A stretch of 64,000 nt of DNA, from assembly GCF_009712475.1 (NCBI RefSeq), contig NZ_VCJO01000010.1, positions 62,001-126,000 on the forward strand, in the 5' to 3' direction. Positions 41,244-49,859 of the stretch are shown here, in pieces. The translations under genes were made by a program, and so were the position numbers. The stretch comes from Micromonospora sp. CP22. Its GTDB lineage: Bacteria > Actinomycetota > Actinomycetes > Mycobacteriales > Micromonosporaceae. Position 1 is the first letter of the stretch. Every line of letters begins with the position of its first letter. Below the pieces are notes generated by a model, which ran no database searches, had not been told where the DNA came from, and worked only from the letters and a program-made list of their open reading frames with translations.

Positions 41244-42101
41244 GTGCGATTCCTTCCCGCCCTGACCCGTGCCGCCGCCGTCGGCGTCGCCGCGATCCTC
41301 GCCGCGACCACCCTGACCGCCTGCGGCTCGAACTCCGCCGACAGCGCGGCCGACAACCCGTACAACCTGCTTCAGCCGGGCGTGCTGCGGGCCGGCACGC
41401 TCACCGACGCCCCGCCGAACGTGTACCTCAAGGACGGCAAGTTCACCGGGTTCGACAACGACCTGCTGGTCGCCGCCGCCGACAAGCTCGGGCTGCGGGT
41501 CGAGTTCGTCGGCACCGACTTCTCGGGCCTGCTCGCCCAGGTCAACAACCGCAAGTTCGACGTCGGCAGTTCCTCGATCACCATCACCGAGGCGCGCAAG
41601 AAGACCGTGGACTTCGGCAACGGGTACGACTTCGGGTACTTCGGGCTCGACGTGCCCGCCGGATCGGCGTTGCGCAGCTTCGACGAGCTGCCCGGCAAGC
41701 GGGTGGTGGTCGTGCAGGGCACCGTCCAGGACGACTACGCCACCACCAAGGGCCTGAACCCGGTACGCGTACCCGACTACAACGGCGCGATCAACCAGCT
41801 CAAGGCGGGTACCGCCGACGCGTGGATCGCCCCCGCCGAGATCGGTGAGAAGACCGCCGCGGACAGCGGCGGCAAGATCACGGTCGCGGCGAAGGAGCTC
41901 AGCCCGGCACCCACCGCGTACGCCTTCGCCAAGGGCAACGACGCGCTGCGCGAGGCGCTGAACAAGGCCCTCGACGAGGTGATCGCCGACGGCACCTGGA
42001 CCCGGTTGCAGCAGCAGTACTACCCGGACCGGCCGATCCCGGCCGACTTCACCCCGGGCAGCGGCGACGTGGCGGTGCCCTCGGCGTCGCCCGCCTCCTG
42101 A
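41244..42101 (+). CDS. Amino-acid ABC transporter substrate-binding lipoprotein
   Basis: 285 residues, GTG start behind AGGAG. Lipobox in AATTLTACGSN. Mature protein is a family-3 solute-binding protein: GVLRAGTLTDAPPNVYLKDGKFTGFDNDLLVAAADKLGL, FSGLLAQVNNRKFDVGSSSITITEARKKTVDF, DELPGKRVVVVQGTVQDDYA, AINQLKAGTADAWIAP and LNKALDEVIADGTWTRLQQQYYP. Ligand is probably methionine, cystine or a related sulfur amino acid, judging only from the SAM-IV riboswitch and leader peptide upstream. Confidence 0.9.
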   Translation: MRFLPALTRAAAVGVAAILAATTLTACGSNSADSAADNPYNLLQPGVLRAGTLTDAPPNVYLKDGKFTGFDNDLLVAAADKLGLRVEFVGTDFSGLLAQVNNRKFDVGSSSITITEARKKTVDFGNGYDFGYFGLDVPAGSALRSFDELPGKRVVVVQGTVQDDYATTKGLNPVRVPDYNGAINQLKAGTADAWIAPAEIGEKTAADSGGKITVAAKELSPAPTAYAFAKGNDALREALNKALDEVIADGTWTRLQQQYYPDRPIPADFTPGSGDVAVPSASPAS

Positions 42102-42136
42102 ACCAGGGCCACGAGCGAGCAGGGCGGAGGTTGACC

Positions 42137-42919
42137 GTGGATCCGTTGCGCACCCTGTGGGAGACGTTCTTCGACTGGGAGTCGATGCGTGAGGCGCTAC
42201 CCGAGATGCTCACCGTCGGGTTGCCGAACACGCTGATCCTGGCGGTCACCGCCGCCCTGCTGGGCTCGGCGCTGGGCATCCTGCTGGCCGTGGCGGGCAT
42301 CTCGCGTACCCGCTGGCTGCGCTGGCCGGCCCGGGTCTACACCGACGTGTTCCGGGGTCTGCCGGCAGCGGCGACGATCCTGCTGATCGGGGTCGGGCTG
42401 GCCCCGCTGGGGATGCAGGTGTGGGGGCCCAACCCGTACCCGCTGGGAATCCTGGCGCTGTCGCTGATCGCCGCGGCGTACATCGGCGAGATCTTCCGCT
42501 CCGGCATCCAGTCGGTGGAGGCCACCCAGTTGGAGGCGGCCCGCGCGTTGGGGTTCTCCTGGCGCGAGGCGATGCGGGTCGTGATCATCCCGCAGGGCAT
42601 CCGGCGCATCCTGCCGGCCTGGGTGAACCAACTCATCGCCCTGATCAAGGACTCCAGCCTGGTCTACTTCCTCGGCCTGCTGGCCAGCCAGCGGGAGCTG
42701 TTCCGGATCGGGCAGGACTACGCCGCCAACACCGGCAACCAGTCGGCGCTGCTGCTGGCCGGGCTGTTCTACCTCGCCCTGACGGTGCCGCTGACCCACG
42801 TCGTCAACTGGATCGACCGGCGGCTGCGGCAGGGCCGCCCGACGGCCGGGCCGACCGACGACGACCCCGACGACCTGGACCTGGCGCTGCCCGGCGCCGC
42901 CGGAGGAAATCAACGATGA
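42137..42919 (+). CDS. Amino-acid ABC transporter permease
   Basis: 260 residues from GTG 42137, 6 nt after GGAGG (TTG 42131 is too close to that site). HisM-type permease with about five helices, starting FDWESMREALPEMLTVGLPNTLILAV, then YTDVFRGLPAAATILLIGVG, ILALSLIAAAYIGEIFRSGIQSVEATQLEAARALGFSWREAMR (EAA loop) and WVNQLIALIKDSSLVYFLGL. Homodimer likely, since only one permease gene is present. Overlaps the ATPase start (ATGA). Confidence 0.93.
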   Translation: MDPLRTLWETFFDWESMREALPEMLTVGLPNTLILAVTAALLGSALGILLAVAGISRTRWLRWPARVYTDVFRGLPAAATILLIGVGLAPLGMQVWGPNPYPLGILALSLIAAAYIGEIFRSGIQSVEATQLEAARALGFSWREAMRVVIIPQGIRRILPAWVNQLIALIKDSSLVYFLGLLASQRELFRIGQDYAANTGNQSALLLAGLFYLALTVPLTHVVNWIDRRLRQGRPTAGPTDDDPDDLDLALPGAAGGNQR

Positions 42920-43647
42920 GCACCTCGGTCAGTCTGAGCCTGCGCGACGTGCACCTCGCCTTCGGGCGTCATCAGGTGCTGCGCGGAGTGGATCTGGACG
43001 TGGCGCGCGGCGGCACCGCGTGCGTGATCGGCCCGTCCGGGTCGGGCAAGTCCACCCTGCTGCGGACGGTGAACCGGCTCCTCGAACCGGACCGGGGCGA
43101 CGTGCTGCTGGACGGACGCAGTGTGCTGCGCGACGACCCGGACGCGCTGCGGCAGCGCATCGGCATGGTGTTCCAGCAGTTCAACCTCTTCCCGCACATG
43201 AGCGTGGAACGCAACATCACCCTGCCGCTGCGCCGCATCGGCAAGCTCGGCGAGGACGAGGCGGTGGCTCGCGCCCGAGCCGAACTCGACCGGGTCGGAC
43301 TGGCCGCGAAGGCCGACGCCCGACCCGCGCACCTGTCCGGTGGGCAGCAGCAGCGGGTGGCCATCGCCCGGGCGTTGGCCATGCGGCCACAGGTGATGCT
43401 CTTCGACGAGGCCACCTCCGCACTGGACCCGGAACTGGTCAAGGGGGTGTTGGCGCTGATGGCGGAGCTGTCCGCCCAGGGCATGACCATGGTGGTGGTG
43501 ACCCACGAGATGGGTTTCGCCCGCCAGGTCGCCGACACCGTCGCCTTCATGGACGCCGGGGTGGTGCTGGAGGCCGGCGAACCCCAGGCCCTCTTCGAGT
43601 CGCCGCAGCACCCCCGGCTGCGCCGCTTCCTGTCCCAGGTGCTGTGA
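42916..43647 (+). CDS. Amino-acid ABC transporter ATPase
   Basis: 243 residues. GlnQ/HisP-type ATPase: Walker A GPSGSGKST, MVFQQFNLFPHMSVERNITLP (Q-loop), HLSGGQQQRVAIARALAM signature, Walker B VMLFDEATSALDPELV and the H-switch VVTHEMGFARQVAD. Completes the riboswitch-controlled transporter operon. Confidence 0.95.
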   Translation: MSTSVSLSLRDVHLAFGRHQVLRGVDLDVARGGTACVIGPSGSGKSTLLRTVNRLLEPDRGDVLLDGRSVLRDDPDALRQRIGMVFQQFNLFPHMSVERNITLPLRRIGKLGEDEAVARARAELDRVGLAAKADARPAHLSGGQQQRVAIARALAMRPQVMLFDEATSALDPELVKGVLALMAELSAQGMTMVVVTHEMGFARQVADTVAFMDAGVVLEAGEPQALFESPQHPRLRRFLSQVL

Positions 43648-43664
43648 CCTCCGACCGCCCCTGG

Positions 43665-44600
43665 TCAACGACGGCGCCCGGCGAGGATCGCAAGAGTCTC
43701 CCGGCGCACCTCGTCGGGCTCCCGCACGAGGCGTCGGTGGCTGAACCTGACCACCAGGATGCCGACGGTGGCGAGCAACGCGTCGCGCCGCAGGTCGATC
43801 TCGCGCTGGCGGGTATCGCCGTGTGAGCTGGCACCGTCCAGCTCGATGTCGACCCGCTCCTGCTCGGCGAACAGGTCCAGGTACATGGTTCGTCTGCCCA
43901 CCCGGACGCGTACCTGACGCATCAGCACCGGCAGGTCAGGACCGGTGAAGACGCGGTCGTGTCCCCAGATCTCCAAGGGGCTGCGGCAACCCGCGTCGAG
44001 CCGGTCGATGAGTGCGGACAGCGCCGCCCGTCCGGTCGTCTTCGGGGCAAGCGCGCCGCGGAGCCGGTGGCCCGTGGTCAACCGGTCGTTCACGGCGCGG
44101 ACAACCGGCCCGATGCGGCTCTCCTCGGGCAACAACGACCACGAGCGCACCAACGCCTCCTCCAGCCGGACGAGCGGTACGCCCCGTCGCACCACGACGT
44201 GTGGCGGTTCCGCCGCGAATGCCCTCCGATGCCGCACCACCAGGCTCTCCCTGCTCCGCAGGCCGGTACCGGCGGGCACGTCGAGGTACACCGGCTCGCC
44301 GGCTGGTTGGGGCCGGAGGCCGTACACGTCCAACGCGGTCAGCGCGCTCAAGGCCGCCCGGCCGTCGGCGTACGCGAGCGCCGCCCGTCGAGCGACCTCG
44401 GGTGTCACCCGTGCGAGCACGCTGGCCGACTCCGGGCCGGCGAGCAACGAGCCGTCGACGTAGACCGCCGGCAACACGCGACGCAGCCAACCGATGCGGT
44501 ACGCCCGCCGCAGCGTCCAGGGCGGTACCACCTCGAGTGCGCGGGCGCGGGTCACCACACCGCCACCGGCCTCGACGAGCGATCGGAGCACGGCATCCAC
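43665..44600 (-). CDS. AbiEi-antitoxin-like N-domain with DUF559 endonuclease-like C-domain
   Basis: 311 residues from GTG 44600. The N-terminal part resembles AbiEi-type winged helices (VVTRARALEVVPPWTLRRAYRIGWLRRVLPAVYV). The C-terminal part is a Vsr/DUF559-type PD-(D/E)xK fold: DLFAEQERVDIELDGASSHGDTRQREIDLRRDALLATVGILVVRFSHRRL, with candidate metal-binding Asp and Glu in DIELDG. Such fusions are common and unexplained in actinobacteria; no AbiEii toxin gene is adjacent. Convergent with the amino-acid transporter; a palindromic element lies upstream. Confidence 0.7.
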   Translation of the reverse strand: MDAVLRSLVEAGGGVVTRARALEVVPPWTLRRAYRIGWLRRVLPAVYVDGSLLAGPESASVLARVTPEVARRAALAYADGRAALSALTALDVYGLRPQPAGEPVYLDVPAGTGLRSRESLVVRHRRAFAAEPPHVVVRRGVPLVRLEEALVRSWSLLPEESRIGPVVRAVNDRLTTGHRLRGALAPKTTGRAALSALIDRLDAGCRSPLEIWGHDRVFTGPDLPVLMRQVRVRVGRRTMYLDLFAEQERVDIELDGASSHGDTRQREIDLRRDALLATVGILVVRFSHRRLVREPDEVRRETLAILAGRRR

Positions 44601-44704
44601 ACCGACCGAGCCTGCCCCACCCCACCCCGCCCCCACTGCCCCCCTGTGGACACCGCACCCCCTGTGCACAACGCACCGCTCCAACGCCGCGTGTGGTAGG
44701 GGTC

Positions 44705-44771
44705 CTTGATCGTTTGCAGTCGAGTGACCGTGCCAGCGGCGTGTCGAGTCAGTCGACTGCAAACGATCAAG
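44705..44771. repeat. 19-bp perfect inverted repeat, terminator or REP-like element
   Basis: CTTGATCGTTTGCAGTCGA (44705-44723) and its exact complement (44753-44771) flank a 29-nt spacer. After one mismatch the pairing resumes for 4 bp (TGAC). It lies 15 bp after the stop of the ABC-2 permease gene, so it may end that transcript. The low GC of the arms and their length are more typical of an intergenic repeat family than of a simple terminator. Confidence 0.7.
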
Positions 44772-44786
44772 TCTGAACCGGCCGGG

Positions 44787-46409
44787 TCAGGTGGGGGTGT
44801 CGCGGCGGCGGAAGGTGGTGAGGCCGAGCCAGAGCAGGGCGGCGGCGATCGCGGTGAGTGCCACCAGGGGCAGGACGGTGAGGTCGGCGGCGGGCACGGA
44901 CGGCACATGGGTGTACGGGGAGAGGTTCAGCGCGGTCTGTGGCAGGTCCAACGCGGCGCCCAGTTGGCCGAGCAGCAGGAAGACGATCAGCACCGCCCAG
45001 CTGGACGCGACCGACCAGCGTGGCAGCGCCCCGAACAGGGCGGTCACCACCCCGGCGACGACCAGCAGTGCGGGGAACCACAGCAGGGCCGCACCGGTCA
45101 GCTCGACGGTCCAACCGGCCGGATCTCCGGCGGCCAGCCCGTACCCGAGCCCGGTGGTGGCACCGGCCAGCAGCATCAACGCCAGCGCACCGAGCGCGGC
45201 GGCGGCCACCTGCGTGGTCAACCACCGGGTGCGGCTGACGGCGGTGGCGAGCAGCGGTTCGAGGATGCCGTCCGACTCGTCGCCGCGTACCCGCAGCAGG
45301 GCCTGCACCACGTACGCGCCGATGGTCAGCGCGAACAGCCCGAGCATCGCCGCCAGGAAGGCATCGCGCAGTTCGTCCCCGCCACCGAGTTGGGCGATCG
45401 CCTCGGCGGCGGCCGGGTTGTCGGCGATCATGTCGTCCACCTCGTGCCCGGCCAGTCCCATGGCCACGCCGAGCACCGCCACCGCGATCGCCCAACCGGT
45501 CAACGCGCCACGGTGCAGTCGCCAGGTCAGCCCGGCCGGGCTCAGCAGCCCGGCGGCGGCCCGGTCCGGCCCCCGTCGCGCGGCGAGCAGGCCGGCGCCG
45601 ACGTCACGGCGTTCGGCCAACGCGTACGCGATGGCGACCCCGGCGACGAGCAGGGCGGTCGGCAACGCGAGCACCCACCACCGTTCCGCACCGAAGGCGC
45701 GGACCTGGGTGCCCCAGCCCAGCGGCGACAGCCAGGTGGGCCAGGCGCTGTCCAGCAACCCGTCGGCGGAACGCTCACCGAGCACGTCGCCGGCGGCCCG
45801 GAGCAGGAACGTCACGCCGACGGTGGCGGCGGCGAGAGCGTTGGCGCCCCGGGAGGTCACCGACAGTTGGGCGGTGACGGCGGCGACACCGGTGAAGGCG
45901 AGACCGACGCCGGTGATCGCCGCGGCGGCGGCCACCGACCCGGCGGCGGGTAGCCCGGCGCCGACGAAGGCGACCGCGAGCAGCGCCCCGGCGAGGACGT
46001 TGGCGCCGACCACGACGACCAGGGCGGCGGTGAGCAGGGCGTACCGGCCGACGGCGGCGGCACCGAGCAGTTCGGCCCGGCCGGTCTCCTCGTTCTGCCG
46101 GGTGTGCCGGATCACCGCGAAGGTGCTCAGCAGCGCGGCGAGCACGGCCAGGGTGAGGTACGTCTCGGCGACCACCACCGCGCCGAGTTCGGTGCTGGCC
46201 ACCGGACCGTTGAAGGCGCGGGCGACGACGCTGGTGTTGGCCACCTCGACGTAACCGAGGCGGTTCTGCTCGTCGGGGTAGATGCCGGCCACGCTCTCGG
46301 CGAGGGCGTAGCCGAGCAGCGGGGTACCGAGCGCCCAGACGACCAGGCGCACCCGGTCGCGCCGCAGTGCGAGCCGGGCGAGTCGGCCGGTGCCGGTGAA
46401 GGCGCTCAT
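44787..46409 (-). CDS. ABC-2-type exporter permease, polyketide/tetronasin type
   Basis: 540 residues; the ATG overlaps the ATPase stop (ATGA). About twelve helices in two six-helix halves: LARLALRRDRVRLVVWALGTPLLGYALAESV opens the first, LTWRLHRGALTGWAIAVAVLGVAMGLAGHEV the second. Phrases VIRHTRQNEETGRAELLGAAAVGR and RGDESDGILEPLLATAVSRTRWL are the paired conserved loops of 'exporter of polyketide antibiotics' permeases. Exports an unknown hydrophobic compound with the adjacent ATPase. Confidence 0.88.
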   Translation of the reverse strand: MSAFTGTGRLARLALRRDRVRLVVWALGTPLLGYALAESVAGIYPDEQNRLGYVEVANTSVVARAFNGPVASTELGAVVVAETYLTLAVLAALLSTFAVIRHTRQNEETGRAELLGAAAVGRYALLTAALVVVVGANVLAGALLAVAFVGAGLPAAGSVAAAAAITGVGLAFTGVAAVTAQLSVTSRGANALAAATVGVTFLLRAAGDVLGERSADGLLDSAWPTWLSPLGWGTQVRAFGAERWWVLALPTALLVAGVAIAYALAERRDVGAGLLAARRGPDRAAAGLLSPAGLTWRLHRGALTGWAIAVAVLGVAMGLAGHEVDDMIADNPAAAEAIAQLGGGDELRDAFLAAMLGLFALTIGAYVVQALLRVRGDESDGILEPLLATAVSRTRWLTTQVAAAALGALALMLLAGATTGLGYGLAAGDPAGWTVELTGAALLWFPALLVVAGVVTALFGALPRWSVASSWAVLIVFLLLGQLGAALDLPQTALNLSPYTHVPSVPAADLTVLPLVALTAIAAALLWLGLTTFRRRDTPT

Positions 46410-47323
46410 CGGGTGGCTCCGCTCGCCGCTCGCGGATCGTCGGTGGTCTCGCCGTAGTGCCGCAGGAACAACTCCTCCAGGGTGGGCGGTGTGCTGGTCA
46501 GCGCCCGGACCTCGAAGCGGACCAGGTGCGCCAGGAGGGTGTCGAGGTGTTCGGGTTCGACCTCCAACCGGACGCGCCCGTCGACCGGGCGGACCTCGTG
46601 CACGCCGGGTAGGTCCGTCAGGCCGGTCACCGGGCGTCCGGTCTCGACGGTGACCGTGGTACGCGCCAGGTGCCGCAGCTCCGACAGGGTGCCGGCCTCC
46701 ACGATCCGCCCCTCCCGGATGATGCTGACCCGGTCGCAGAGCGCCTCGACCTCGGCCAGCACGTGGCTGGAGAGCAGGACGCTCGCGCCGGCCTGGCTGA
46801 GTCGGCGGACCTCCTCCTGGAACACCGCCTCCATCAGCGGGTCCAGCCCGGACGTGGGTTCGTCCAGGATGTACAGCTCGACGTCGGAGGCGAAGGCGGC
46901 GACGATGGCGACCTTCTGCCGGTTGCCCTTCGAGTAGGTGCGGCACTTCTTCGTCGGGTCCAGGTCGAAGCGGCGCAGCAGTTCGTCGCGCCGACGCCGG
47001 TCCAGCCCGCCGCGCAACGCGCCGAACAGGTCGATCGCCTCGCCGCCGGAGAGGTTGGGCCAGAGGTTGACGTCACCCGGCACGTACGCCAGACGCCGGT
47101 GCAACGCGACCGCGTCGCGCCACGGATCGCCGTCGAGGATGCGGACCTGCCCGGAGTCGCGGCGCAGCAGACCGAGCAGGATCCGGATGGTGGTGGACTT
47201 ACCCGAGCCGTTGGGCCCCAGGAATCCGTGCACCTCCCCCGGCTCCACGGTGAGGTCGAGCCCGTCGAGCGCGCGTACGCCGCCGAAGGTCTTGACGAGG
47301 TTTTCGATGGAGATCACGGACAT
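46406..47323 (-). CDS. ABC exporter ATPase, drug/polyketide type
   Basis: 305 residues from ATG 47323 behind GGGAGG. CcmA-type ATPase: Walker A GPNGSGKST, YVPGDVNLWPNLSGGEAIDL, signature YSKGNRQKVAIV, Walker B LYILDEPTSGLDPLM, H-switch LLSSHVLAEVEALCD and a DrrA-like C-terminal domain (about 220-305). Drives the permease encoded immediately downstream. Divergent from the TetR gene, which may repress this operon. Confidence 0.92.
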   Translation of the reverse strand: MSVISIENLVKTFGGVRALDGLDLTVEPGEVHGFLGPNGSGKSTTIRILLGLLRRDSGQVRILDGDPWRDAVALHRRLAYVPGDVNLWPNLSGGEAIDLFGALRGGLDRRRRDELLRRFDLDPTKKCRTYSKGNRQKVAIVAAFASDVELYILDEPTSGLDPLMEAVFQEEVRRLSQAGASVLLSSHVLAEVEALCDRVSIIREGRIVEAGTLSELRHLARTTVTVETGRPVTGLTDLPGVHEVRPVDGRVRLEVEPEHLDTLLAHLVRFEVRALTSTPPTLEELFLRHYGETTDDPRAASGATR

Positions 47324-47418
47324 GGGTCCTCCCGCCGTACCGGTGTCTACCGAACCACTCCACTGACCGATGGTAAGGGATCGGCGCGAGTGGTCCCGTC
47401 CCTCGGTCAGCGGTGACT

Positions 47419-47424
47419 TAGGCT
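47419..47424 (+). promoter_or_regulatory. Leaderless -10 element TAGGCT
   Basis: Ends 6 nt before the ATG of the TetR gene; no ribosome-binding sequence is present. Confidence 0.5.
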
Positions 47425-47430
47425 GGGACC

Positions 47431-48330
47431 ATGACCGTGGAGGAGGCGGACAGCACCCGCGACCGGATCCTGCGCACCGCGTTGAGCCTCTTCTCCGCGC
47501 AGGGATACCAACGCACCTCCCTGCGGCAGATCGCCGAGCGGTTGCGGCTGACCAAGGCGGCCATCCTCTACCACTTCCCGAGCAAGTCACACCTGCTCAT
47601 CGCACTGGCCGAACCGCTGCTGGGCGACCTGGAGGCGCTGCTGGAGCACGCCGAGGCGCTGCCGGGACGCCAGGCGAGGTGGACCCTGCTGGAGGGCTGG
47701 GTGGACACCATGCTCAAGCACCGCGGCCCGCTGGGCATGCTCTTCCACGATCTCGCGCTGGTCGAACGGAGCAGCACGTACCACCGGCTGCTGCGGATCG
47801 TCATGCGGGCCAACGAGATCGTCGCGGGGCCGGACGCCAGCCGACGGGAGCGGGTCCGGGCGGTCCAGGCGATCGGCGTGTGCAGCGATCCGGTGGTGTT
47901 CCTGATCGACGTGCCGGCGTCGGCGCTGCGGGCCGACATGCTCGACGGCGTCCGCCGCCTGCTGGGCGAGACACCGACCGACACGGAGGCGGTGACCGGC
48001 ACGAAGACACCGCCCGGCACGGAGACACCGCCCGGTGCGGAACCGCCGCCCGGCACGAAGACACCGACCGGCGCGGAGGCGGTGACCGGCGAGACCTCTG
48101 ACGCGGCTGGCGGGGTCGCCGAGGCGGTTGCCGCGACGCCCGGCCGGGTGGGCCGGCGACGGCCGGGACGGCCCCGGTCGATGAGCCCGGAGCAGGCGCG
48201 GGCCGCCCGCCGGATGCACCTCGCGGGCACCCACTCGGCCGACGAGATCGCCGCCGAGTTCGGCGTCTCGCGCGCCACCGTCTACCGACACCTCGACGCG
48301 CCGGACGATAATGAGACAGTTCTGAGATAG
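47431..48330 (+). CDS. TetR-family regulator with repeat linker and Hin-type HTH at the C-terminus
   Basis: 299 residues. Residues 1-60 are a TetR HTH (RDRILRTALSLFSAQGYQRTSLRQIAERLRLTKAAILYHFPSKSHLL), followed by a ligand-binding helical region to about 185. Residues about 185-220 are six 6-residue repeats (TKTPPG, TETPPG, AEPPPG and so on). The end is a second DNA-binding unit of the resolvase/invertase type: RRRPGRPRSMSPEQARAARRM, SADEIAAEFGVSRATVYRHL. Two DNA-binding domains joined by a flexible repeat is unusual for TetR. Likely represses the divergent ABC exporter. Confidence 0.85.
   Translation: MTVEEADSTRDRILRTALSLFSAQGYQRTSLRQIAERLRLTKAAILYHFPSKSHLLIALAEPLLGDLEALLEHAEALPGRQARWTLLEGWVDTMLKHRGPLGMLFHDLALVERSSTYHRLLRIVMRANEIVAGPDASRRERVRAVQAIGVCSDPVVFLIDVPASALRADMLDGVRRLLGETPTDTEAVTGTKTPPGTETPPGAEPPPGTKTPTGAEAVTGETSDAAGGVAEAVAATPGRVGRRRPGRPRSMSPEQARAARRMHLAGTHSADEIAAEFGVSRATVYRHLDAPDDNETVLR
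47983..48090. repeat. 18-bp tandem repeat, six units, inside the TetR gene
   Basis: Units start at 47983, 48001, 48019, 48037, 48055 and 48073. The pattern resembles ACGAAGACACCGCCCGGC with substitutions; the first and last units are nearly identical. In frame, so copy-number change would lengthen or shorten the linker without breaking the protein. Confidence 0.85.
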
Positions 48331-48350
48331 TTCTGAGACGGGACGGCTCG

Positions 48351-48391
48351 GCCGGTGGTGGCCCCCGGACGCGTCGCGGGCCACCACCGGC
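48351..48391. terminator. Bidirectional terminator between TetR and phosphoesterase genes
   Basis: GCCGGTGGTGGCCC (48351-48364) pairs perfectly over 14 bp with 48378-48391; 13-nt loop. It sits between convergent genes. Confidence 0.65.
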
Positions 48392-48396
48392 GCAGG

Positions 48397-49719
48397 TCAC
48401 CGCAGCAGGTCGATCCCGGCGTACGTGCGCTCGTGCGCCGGGAAGTCCTCGTCGGTGTGCGGCGCGTAGATCCAGGTACGCAGCGACTGCGCCGCCGTGT
48501 CGATCTCGACCAGCCGCACCGGGTTGGTGCGCCGGGAGTGGAAGGTCTGGAGGAAGGAGTAGACCCGGTTGCCGTGCACGCCGGTGTCCACCCGGGAGGC
48601 CGCCGTTCCGGTGTGGCCGGAGAAGACGAACCGGATGTTGGGATACTTCGCCACCAGGTTGTCGAAGACGTACTGCGGACTGGTGGATCCGTAACCGGCC
48701 GACTGCCCGATGGTGGCGTCGCTCTCCAGGTAGTGATGGGTGACGATCACGACGTTGTGCCGGGGATGGGCCGCCACCACCGACTGCGCCCAGGCGACGG
48801 CAGCCCGGCGGGGCCACAGTTCCAGGCTCAGCACCAGCCACCGCACCCCACCTGCGGTGTAGGTGGCGTACGCGTTGTCCACCTTGCCCGCCTCGAACTG
48901 GCCGCCCACCGCGCCGAACCGGGCGGCCGTGAAGTACCGGTTGAACACCGTCGTGTCGCGCAACAACTGCCCGGCGGGTCGACGCAGTTCCCCACCCGGG
49001 CCAGCCGACTGGGTGTCGTGGTTGCCGATGGCGAGGGTGTACGGCATCCCGGCCGTCTCCAACGGACGCAGCGCGGCGCGCGCACGTTCGTACTGCACGT
49101 GGTCGGCGGTGTCGTAGTTGACCACGTCACCGGAGTGCGCGACGAAACGCAGGTCGAGGGCGGCGCGCTGGGCGACCAGCCAGTCCACGCGCTGGCGCAA
49201 CCGGGCGTCGCCGGCGGTCAGCACCTCCTCCTGCGTGTCCGGGACCACGGCGAAGGCGAACCTCGTGTCGATGACCGGTGGCTGCGTCCGCACGTACGCC
49301 AGATGCGCGTTGCGGTCACACGTGCCCGTGTACCGGTCGTTGACCAGCTCGATCCGGACGTCGTGCCGACCCTCCGGCAGTTCCCCGCCGACCGGGTAAC
49401 TCCCGTAGTCGGTGGCGCTGGTCACGGTGATCTCGCCGACCGGGTCGCCACCGACCTTGACCCGCAGCGTCGGCCAGCCGTCGCAGTGGTCCCCGATCGC
49501 GCCGACGACCAGGCGACCCGCGCCCGGCACCGAGATGGTGGCGTAACTGGCGTTGTGCCACAGCGTGGCGTGGGTGCCCGAGGGCGGCCTCGGCGTGCCC
49601 GTCGCCGGCTGGATCGAACCGTTGACCACGGTGAACGGTGACGCGGCGGGTGCCGCGCCGGCCAAGACACCGGCCGACAGTACGACCACGACCGCCATGA
49701 TCCCGCGCGTGATCCGCAT
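48397..49719 (-). CDS. Secreted calcineurin-type metallophosphoesterase
   Basis: 440 residues from ATG 49719, with GGGAGGG upstream. A signal peptide (MRITRGIMAVVVVLSAGVLAG...AAPAA) is followed by an N-terminal beta-sandwich of about 110 residues resembling carbohydrate-binding modules (ATLWHNASYATISVPG, YPVGGELPEGRHDVRIELVND). The phosphoesterase domain has metal motifs FAVVPDTQ, VAHSGDVVN, IGNHDTQ, VTHHY and FSGHTG. Substrate unknown; sugar-phosphate or nucleotide esters at the surface are possible. Confidence 0.85.
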   Translation of the reverse strand: MRITRGIMAVVVVLSAGVLAGAAPAASPFTVVNGSIQPATGTPRPPSGTHATLWHNASYATISVPGAGRLVVGAIGDHCDGWPTLRVKVGGDPVGEITVTSATDYGSYPVGGELPEGRHDVRIELVNDRYTGTCDRNAHLAYVRTQPPVIDTRFAFAVVPDTQEEVLTAGDARLRQRVDWLVAQRAALDLRFVAHSGDVVNYDTADHVQYERARAALRPLETAGMPYTLAIGNHDTQSAGPGGELRRPAGQLLRDTTVFNRYFTAARFGAVGGQFEAGKVDNAYATYTAGGVRWLVLSLELWPRRAAVAWAQSVVAAHPRHNVVIVTHHYLESDATIGQSAGYGSTSPQYVFDNLVAKYPNIRFVFSGHTGTAASRVDTGVHGNRVYSFLQTFHSRRTNPVRLVEIDTAAQSLRTWIYAPHTDEDFPAHERTYAGIDLLR

Positions 49720-49859
49720 GGATGCCCTCCCTGTCCACACCTCCGGCAGATGCCGGACATCGGGATGCTAAGGCAGACCTACCGGACATCCCGGCATCCC
49801 AACGATGGACACGCAGTGACGTAATCCATCCGAAACGTGATCGACCGCACGTCTCTTGA

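Noticed and set aside
47983..48090. CRISPR-like repeat array
   Set aside because: The units are tandem without spacers, in frame, and encode a protein linker.
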